From Tulasnella sp. 424 (taxonomy: Eukaryota; Basidiomycota; Agaricomycetes; Cantharellales; Tulasnellaceae), in the NCBI GenBank assembly GCA_019633425.1, contig WSUB01000276.1:1-36159 (forward strand): a DNA stretch of 36,159 nt, written 5' to 3'. Position 1 is the stretch's first letter; the number at the start of each line of letters is the position of its first letter. This document shows, piece after piece, positions 30,790-36,159 of this stretch. The notes beneath the pieces were generated by a model. The model worked only from the letters and a program-made list of their open reading frames with translations. It did no database searches and was not told the DNA's origin. The position numbers were made by a program, and so were the translations under genes.

Positions 30790-32174
30790 ACATTCCGGTC
30801 CAAGAGACGGTCGACGAGGTGGCAAAGCGACCGTTGCTTGGTTGGGTACATGAGGCGCACAGTCGAGAGCGCTGATCAAGATATAATGACTAATGGGTGA
30901 TCTGTCATAGGCGATCCTAGTCATTGCAATCTAGACTGGATGAAGCGGTATGAGACAAGATACGGAACAGACCTGGTACCAGTTCACCTCAGAAGCCTGG
31001 AAAAGCTATTCTTCGAAAGCTGAGCAGTAAGGTTCGAGAGCAGGTGAAGGGGGGTGACGGTGCCACTAGAAGGCTAATCGGCCATGTGCAGGTGCGGAGC
31101 CTTGAGCTCAGGCATGTGAAACCTGGCCTGTGATAGATAAGATAAACGCCTGTTGTCTTGTTGTAGTCTCACGTATGTAAATAAGCCAAGGTTAAATATA
31201 TTTCGATCAGGAACTCGTGGCGTATAATCGGACAGAACGTGGTGGTCGTAAGAGCTCGGGCCGGTTCAGCCGAGCAAAAACTGGAGGCTACTGGAGGCGA
31301 GATATATAATGATTAATTAGCCCTTTTGAATGAAACTCCGACATGTTGCGAAGTCCGACGCAAACACTCGCAGTAAATTTATTCCTGTTTCTGAGGTGAT
31401 GAGACTTGCGAGGTCGCTGACCACGTGTAGACGAATGGTTCTTCTCTATTTCACTACCTCTGCAGTGCCCATCCAGCTACGGCCTCACCCACTAGAAGCC
31501 ATCGCAATCTTCTCTGGCCGCCGATCCAACGTATCTTGCGCGGCGGTGGAAAGGCCCGTGGAGTCTAGCAAGCCATCGAGCGTAACTAATCCGCGGGGAT
31601 GCTGCTATATATGACCGCCTAACCTGCCATGGCGACGCCAACCGCTCCAGAAAACCTGCGTTCGTATCCATACCGATGCACATAGTTTAGTACCATTGTA
31701 GCAAGTTATCGAATATATTAGGCGAGTTCATGGCCGAAGCATCGCAGAGCGCAACGTAGTTACAGGTCCGCCAAGCTTGAACCATGAAAAACGCTAAAAA
31801 AAAACTAGTCTAGGGGAGTTCCATCTTCTATGTGGGAAAACAACAAACAGGAAAACAGCGGAGAGCCGACACCGAAAACCTAAAGGAACAGTGATGAAAG
31901 ATGAGAAACGATGGGGAAAAGGAAAAGGAAAAATCGAGTTTCGGAGAACGAGGTGCTCGCACTTGGTAAGGAGAGATCTAAAAGACACGAGAGAAGAAAG
32001 CTGTAGATGGATGGTTTGGAAGATTTGAGGTGTGGCTGAAGTAAGATAGGAATAGAACAGATCGTTGTTGACCAGCAAGTCTTTAGCCTGGCAGCGGGAT
32101 GACGGAGTGATGGCCCGGATACTACAGGAGAAGAAGAGGGATGGATCGGGGGAAGGGGGTGTGAGGGAATTACG
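30790..32174 (-). repeat. U9 tail, the best complete example
   Basis: Uninterrupted: T-rich part (31790-31960), ATCGAATATATTAGGCGAG near 31709, GGTCGCTGACCACGTGTAG near 31413, CTCCGACATGTTGCGAAG near 31336, GTATGTAAATAAGCCAAGG near 31174, terminal GGTCGACGAGGTGGCAAAGC near 30808. It serves as the empty reference for the inserts in the U4 tail. Confidence 0.65.
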
Positions 32175-32260
32175 CTATTGGACGATCGATGACGCGGCGT
32201 CAGAAGAGGTCAGTCGAGATTGGAATAAATGGGCGCAGCGCTTGAATTCGACAAACATAC
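32175..32260 (-). other. Candidate 3' UTR intron of U9
   Basis: GCAAG/GTATGT follows the U9 stop by about 13 nt, and CCAATAG/CGTAATT closes an 86-nt interval. Same arrangement as U2 and U6. Confidence 0.35.
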
Positions 32261-32273
32261 CTTGCAATTGCCA

Positions 32274-32679
32274 CTAGTCCTCATGATGTGCAGGAGGAGG
32301 AGGAGGCGGAACTACCATCACTGGGATGGGGTGTGGGCCTTGGTTCCTGGGGCCAAGCTGAGGGCCATGACCGGCGTCGTGTGCGTGGAAGCAGTTGAGG
32401 AAAGTGCGGGTCCAACGACTAATAATGGGCCAACACTCGTCCAGCCACCCCGCTGTGAATTGGAGATATTGCCTGTATTGAACGTAGAAGGCCGGCGTAG
32501 GGTGTTGCTCAATCTGTTGCGCATCGTCTACTGGAGCGGGTCCAATCCTCGTCGAGACATAATGTAAGAGGCCTAGGAAGAACAGGCTGATACCTAACGC
32601 AGTAACAGGTTATAAAAGGCTAGTAATGTCCCATGATACGCTACGCACTGTTGATGATAAGGATGGCCAGCTCCTTCAT
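32274..32679 (-). CDS. Family A small membrane-anchored protein, subtype A2 (U9)
   Basis: Exon 1 is 32679-32649 (31 nt) and exon 2 is 32593-32274, with a 55-nt intron (donor GTGCGT, acceptor ending GCGTTAG). The product is 116 residues, the shortest full member. LAILIINSISLFFLGLL is the best anchor among the A2 copies. The core GWLDECWPIISRWTRTFLN is at 59-77; the usual LD is LN here. The segment after the core is shortened in frame (HAHDAGHGPQ), and the tail has a run of six prolines and ends AHHED. TATA box 193 nt upstream. Function unknown. Confidence 0.72.
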
Positions 32680-32866
32680 ATTGTTCTAGTAGGGGATGTC
32701 TGTGTGTTGATGTATTTGGAACAGGCCGGTGTTGATGAAGTGCGCCCGGGTGACGTTTGGAAAGACGGTGACCGTTCGAGTTATAGAACAAGTGGGTGAA
32801 GAAAGAATACAAGGCGAGAAGTATAAAAGATGAGCGAGCGGTGAAGAGAGGGCTGGGCTGAACCGT

Positions 32867-32872
32867 CTTATA
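32867..32872 (-). promoter_or_regulatory. U9 promoter, TATA box
   Basis: TATAAGACGGTTCAGCCC on the minus strand, the A2 type, 193 nt before the ATG. Confidence 0.55.
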
Positions 32873-32926
32873 AGCTGGACCGGCGTCCACCGCTGGGCAC
32901 ACCCTAATCGAGGGAAAATATGTGCT

Positions 32927-32977
32927 CCAACAGTCTATCTCTCACCCTGCAATGCAGGGTGAGAGACAGATTGTTGG
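32927..32977. repeat. 51-bp near-perfect palindrome
   Basis: Two 25-bp arms around one central base (32952). The left arm starts CCAACAGTCTATCTCTCACC and the right arm ends GGTGAGAGACAGATTGTTGG. Only two pairs mismatch, both by transitions. Weaker pairing continues outward (TATG/GTGC against GCATA). It lies about 55 bp upstream of the U9 TATA box. Confidence 0.8.
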
Positions 32978-33129
32978 TGCATACCCAAAGCAAAGGCTGT
33001 CACTCTTGGCGCTCTATCCGCGAGACCGGATCCATCAGGATAAGTGACTATTGGGTCGACTAGTACTGTAAGCCTCATGACCAAACGGTACAATTTCAGG
33101 AAGGCTGTTGACACGGCCCTGTCCCAGGA

Positions 33130-33640
33130 TAAGACTGCAATTTAGACTCGCTAGACACCTTCGGGGTGGAACGCCGAACCTATTTTACGTGTTTTCGGAA
33201 GCTGAGCGCCCAACCACCCACGCCTTCCGTTTGAGACCTGAACACATCGTATAATCGTGGCTGTGGAACACCACATCCCTGATCACCGCAACATCGACAA
33301 CGGAAAGAACACAGAAGACAAAGGCTACGTCTTATGTTCGTGTCGTGTACGGGTTCGAGACGACGTTGATCTAACCCCGACGACGGCATAACGTCGCGTG
33401 GCGGCTCGCACAGCCCTCCACCGAACTTCCCGGGTGGGAAGTCTGCCGGGGCTTTGCGAGGCCATCGCAGTCTCCACCACCTCCTATATCGCTGAGACAG
33501 GGTAACCACGCACCAGCAGACGATTCTCGAGTTATCAAATTTTCTCAAACGCGTGGTAATGTGGAGGTTACCTTCGGGGTGGTTTCGACCGGGATTAAAT
33601 GGGCTGCGGACGCTGTTGTTTGCATCTGATCCGTCGAGGT
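33130..33640 (+). pseudogene. Block C, copy 3, longest surviving frame
   Basis: A plus frame of 84 codons is open from 33375 to TGA at 33627-33629. It includes PSTELPGWEVCRGFARP, then GNHAPADDSRVIKFSQTR and GNVEVTFGVVSTGIKWAADA. The two other copies give the same peptides in broken frames (7.0-7.3 kb and 22.3-22.6 kb). There is no ATG in a good position, so it is probably an exon of a lost gene. The protein family is not recognised. A 181-codon frame on the minus strand (33725-33180) covers the same bases and is only weakly matched in the other copies. Confidence 0.35.
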
Positions 33641-34025
33641 GCAATTCTTGTACCGCCGCTGCTCCCCCCGGGGCGCTCTCTTTTTCAGTATTACTGACTT
33701 TCTCTCGCGCAGCTGCAGTTTCCATGTCTCAACTCGCCTGCTTAATGTTAATCCGTGATGGCAGCAATAGGAAAATCACTTCGTCGCCGATGTGGTGTCG
33801 TCGTCGCAGAAAGGCCCTAGGATTGAAATTTTCCTCCGTATACATTTCTAGTAGTGCCGACACTGACCAATAGCTGAGTAACGTTCACCAGGTCGCGAAT
33901 CGATTCGCGTCAAAGGTGTCCATGGGACATGCGTACGCGCGTCGCCCTACTTCCGAAGCACGCTTGAATATTTAAGCGGCCCTACAAAGCTGAGGTCGCC
34001 GGAGCAGCTCAGGGATGCGCATAGT
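33640..34025. other. No gene seen
   Basis: Unique spacer. A plus frame from 33553 to 33873 extends across it without support from the other block C copies. Confidence 0.4.
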
Positions 34026-34375
34026 TAATCTTGATCTCTTTCTTCCATTATCTCCCAACGCGACTTGGATTCCATCGGGCACTTCGTCATTTGATTCGCT
34101 TCACCGTGGAACGCCCAGACGTTGGTTGGAACAAGGGTTGAGGAGATCGCTCCGCGCGCCAAGGGTCCCGCGTGAGAGTTCATGAATGAGCTTGACCCAG
34201 GTTAGTTCAAGTCCGGTGCTGGTATGACCAAATATTGAGCGGACCACACAAATAATCATACCTAGCATGTTGCAGAACCTCGGCCCTTGAATGAACGGAG
34301 ATAAACTGGCAACGAGGAGGCCATCGTCTGGACTGCCTCGGTGCGGATGGAATACAGCAGGAAGCGCGAATACGA
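34025..34375. repeat. Block H, copy 2
   Basis: Paired with 7650-8010: GATTCCATCGGGCA, GTTGGTTGGAACAA, ATATTGAGCGGACCAC, TGAATGAACGGAGATAA. Confidence 0.55.
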
Positions 34376-34639
34376 CAGAAATCCAAACAGATGAAGTAGT
34401 CGATAGGATTAGGGCGACAGGCGCCGTGCGCAAAAGCGGTATTAGCATGTAAAGGATGAGAAAATGCTGAACTCATGACACAGGGATCCCAATCTGAGAT
34501 TCCGCTTTGGTCAATCACTGTGAGCACCTGCCGAAACGTCCTCGACATAATCCCCTATTACTATGACGGAGATGTTAAGCGCTGTTTATACAAACTACGA
34601 GTTGTGCAGTGGGAGGGTGTGGACGGGGGTATGTGGCTT

Positions 34640-35285
34640 CTTACGGCGAAAGTTCGAAGAGGAATTCAAGATCTCGGGCCTAGTAAAAGTCCCGGAAAGT
34701 CAATGTCACTTTCGACGCATATTTTATATTACCACGTTTCACTACCGAGAATCTGTTTGAGAAAACGAGTGACGTTGAGTGATACACACGGACAGGCGTT
34801 TCGCCACTGAAACAAATCCGAGCCTCCAGTCCGCCACATCATCTTCAACCGCCAAAAACCCACCGGCAATGACCCGCCTACACATTAACACTACAGGAAG
34901 TTTGTTCAGCCTATCAGGCGTTTCGTAGGAGGAGCTGCCTTCCTCCAGAACAAGGAAGTTTTCAATGATAATACAGACACAACAGACCAGGTATTGGTGT
35001 GGCCAGGACTCGAGTGAACCGCACAAGCACATATGGCGAGGACATCACATAACCTTGGCCCAAATGATCGGAGAAAAGCTAGCTACGACAATCGGGGAGG
35101 TCCGAACGGAGGAGAGAGCACGACAGGAGAGATTTCAGCGAGGAAGCAGCAGACAGGCGACAGCGCGCAAAATAGCGAAGTTAGTTTGCAAGGGATGAGG
35201 AAGCAAGAACCAAACACAGATGACAAAAATGACCAGTGAAAGGTTTTGGAGGATACATATATCGCCCCTGAAAGATGCGCCACAA
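34640..35285. repeat. Block J, copy 2, inserted in the duplicated region
   Basis: Paired with 16820-17495. In the first copy of the large duplication, block H (ending 8010) is followed by block I (8270) with only 260 bp between. Here block J lies between them, so it was added to this copy or lost from the other. Confidence 0.6.
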
Positions 35286-35339
35286 TGTGACCACAAGAGA
35301 CAAGGAAACCATTTTTGTGCTCGAGTCAACCGGTCCAGC

Positions 35340-35607
35340 GGCGGCAGCGATTGCTATTGGGCAGATATATCCAGGCAATGAAGTCAGAGAAGGTAGTGAA
35401 GTGGTGTGTGATGGATTATTCCTACTTACTTAATGCATGATTGAAGGGTCCGGGAGAGAGCAGGGCAGAGAGCAGAGGGAGCGAAGAACGACAAGGTCTT
35501 GCGTGGGGGAAGATGAAAAGCTTATTCTGATGACGTAAGGCTAATCAGGAACCTGGTTGGCGTCGCAGTGCACCGAGCTTCCATACCCCACCCCAACGAT
35601 CTGCGAT
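35340..35607. repeat. Block I, copy 2
   Basis: GTCAGAGAAGGT, GGATGATT-like, CTACTTACT and GATTGAAGG-like strings match 8290-8390. It runs on into the 3' part of U10. Confidence 0.5.
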
Positions 35608-36034
35608 TCAAGTATGGACTGGTACTGGCGGAGGAGGCTGGAGAGCGACCTGTGCGAATAGACTTGGGTCTTGGCGGCGGGCCTCGACTAGGTGGTCATC
35701 GATTGCTTGATCATTTCCGTCGGCCAGGACGACGCGGTCGAGGATGGCACGAGTGAAGCGAGTTATGGGTAACCCACGATCGCCCAGCCAATCCAGAGTG
35801 GACCGAACATACAGCCAGTATTGCGTGAGGAAGGCGAAGTCAAATTTGTGCGCTATTTGAGGTGGTGGACCTGGGCGGAGCGGAATTTCAAGCTGGCCTG
35901 CGATGATGAGGAAGGACAATCCCACGACGACGACGATAAGTAGCGTAGCTATCGAAGAGCAGGTCATTCAGCAGAGTTCGCAAGGTGGGGAACCGTTGCT
36001 CACCGACGATGGCGACGAGGATTTCGGAGCGCAT
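35608..36034 (-). CDS. Divergent family A membrane protein (U10)
   Basis: Exon 1 is 36034-36004 (31 nt, MRSEILVAIV), the intron is 55 nt (donor GTGAGC, acceptor ending TCGATAG), and exon 2 is 35948-35608. The product is 123 residues. Residues 5-27 (ILVAIVATLLIVVVVGLSF onward) form a clear single membrane helix, much better than in the array copies. The core DWLGDRGLPITRFTRAILD is at 63-81: one W and the following LD are kept, the other tryptophans are replaced. The C-terminus is VALQPPPPVPVHT, without the HHED end. The same exon length, intron phase and intron size make it a true relative. A single-exon reading from ATG at 35967 (MTCSSIATLL) is also possible. Function unknown. Confidence 0.7.
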
Positions 36035-36049
36035 TGTATCGTCGTTCTA

Positions 36050-36159
36050 AAGTAGCGGGCCTAGTCCTGACTGGTGATAATGGAGGGAGTTCCTTTTGTA
36101 CTTGGGCGGAGGGGCAAAATAGGGCCTCGGTGAACCACAACAAAACAGTCGAGCTGCAG
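36050..36159 (-). promoter_or_regulatory. Probable U10 upstream region
   Basis: On the minus strand GTACAAAAGG near 36102-36093 could be a weak TATA-like element, but it lies only about 60 nt from the ATG. The usual TATAAAGACGG block is not present before the window ends. Confidence 0.2.

Noticed and set aside
33345..33365. GGGTTCGAGAC, like a tRNA T-loop
   Set aside because: No acceptor stem, D-arm or anticodon arm fits around it.
33180..33725. 181-codon minus-strand frame, one of the two longest in the window
   Set aside because: The other block C copies do not keep this frame beyond a short stretch, no promoter or splice sites support it, and the plus-strand peptides are better conserved.
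1..36159. CRISPR array or bacterial defence island
   Set aside because: Repeats are long, diverged and gene-like; spliced genes and TATA promoters indicate eukaryotic DNA.

Overview
This looks like nuclear DNA of a filamentous fungus, most likely a basidiomycete. Short GT..AG introns of 55-72 nt interrupt the genes, TATA boxes lie about 170-210 nt upstream of start codons, and there is no bacterial operon structure, no ribosome-binding sites and no tRNA or rRNA. The genus cannot be fixed from the sequence; Agaricomycetes is an impression only.

The window is a decaying tandem array on the minus strand. Its repeat unit is: TATA promoter, pyrimidine-rich 5' leader, a 31-nt first exon, one short intron, a second exon of about 320-340 nt, then a 1-2 kb tail with no clear gene. 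The spliced product is a 116-123 residue protein: an N-terminal hydrophobic anchor, a core with the pattern W-x-D-x-x-W-x5-W-x4-LD, and a proline-rich C-terminus usually ending HHED or HYED/HYAD. I call this family A. Nine main copies, U1 to U9, have start codons at 1425, 6236, 10376, 14570, 19597, 21236, 24352, 26033 and 32679, and a divergent member, U10, starts at 36034. U1, U2, U4, U5, U6, U8, U9 and U10 have open frames; U3 and U7 are pseudogenes. A truncated chimeric copy (U5b) lies at 18432-18659, and weaker relics lie near 3678-3950 and 8480-8670.

The copies fall into two subtypes. A1 (U1, U3, U5, U8) has a core like DEHWPIFSRWARRVLD, an intron of about 71 nt and a TATAAAGAYGGTCCATCCC-like promoter. 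A2 (U2, U4, U6, U7, U9) has a core like LDEYWPIIxRWARTFLD, a 55-nt intron, usually a TATAARACGGTTCAGCCC promoter, and a candidate extra intron just after the stop codon. They alternate A1-A2 from U1 to U6, as expected if a two-gene cassette was amplified.

Between units lie other old repeat blocks (C, E, F, G, H, I, J), several in two or three copies. Their order shows that about 7 kb at 1.8-8.7 kb was duplicated at 28.6-35.8 kb, around 26.5 kb away. Blocks C and E keep faint coding similarity between copies. Later events include a 1.17-kb element with terminal inverted repeats (12134-13300) and a second insert (about 11254-12044) in the U4 tail, an inverted orphan promoter at 28225-28390, a 51-bp near-perfect palindrome at 32927-32977, and other foldbacks. 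No family A product has a function I recognise; membrane anchoring is an inference from hydrophobicity.
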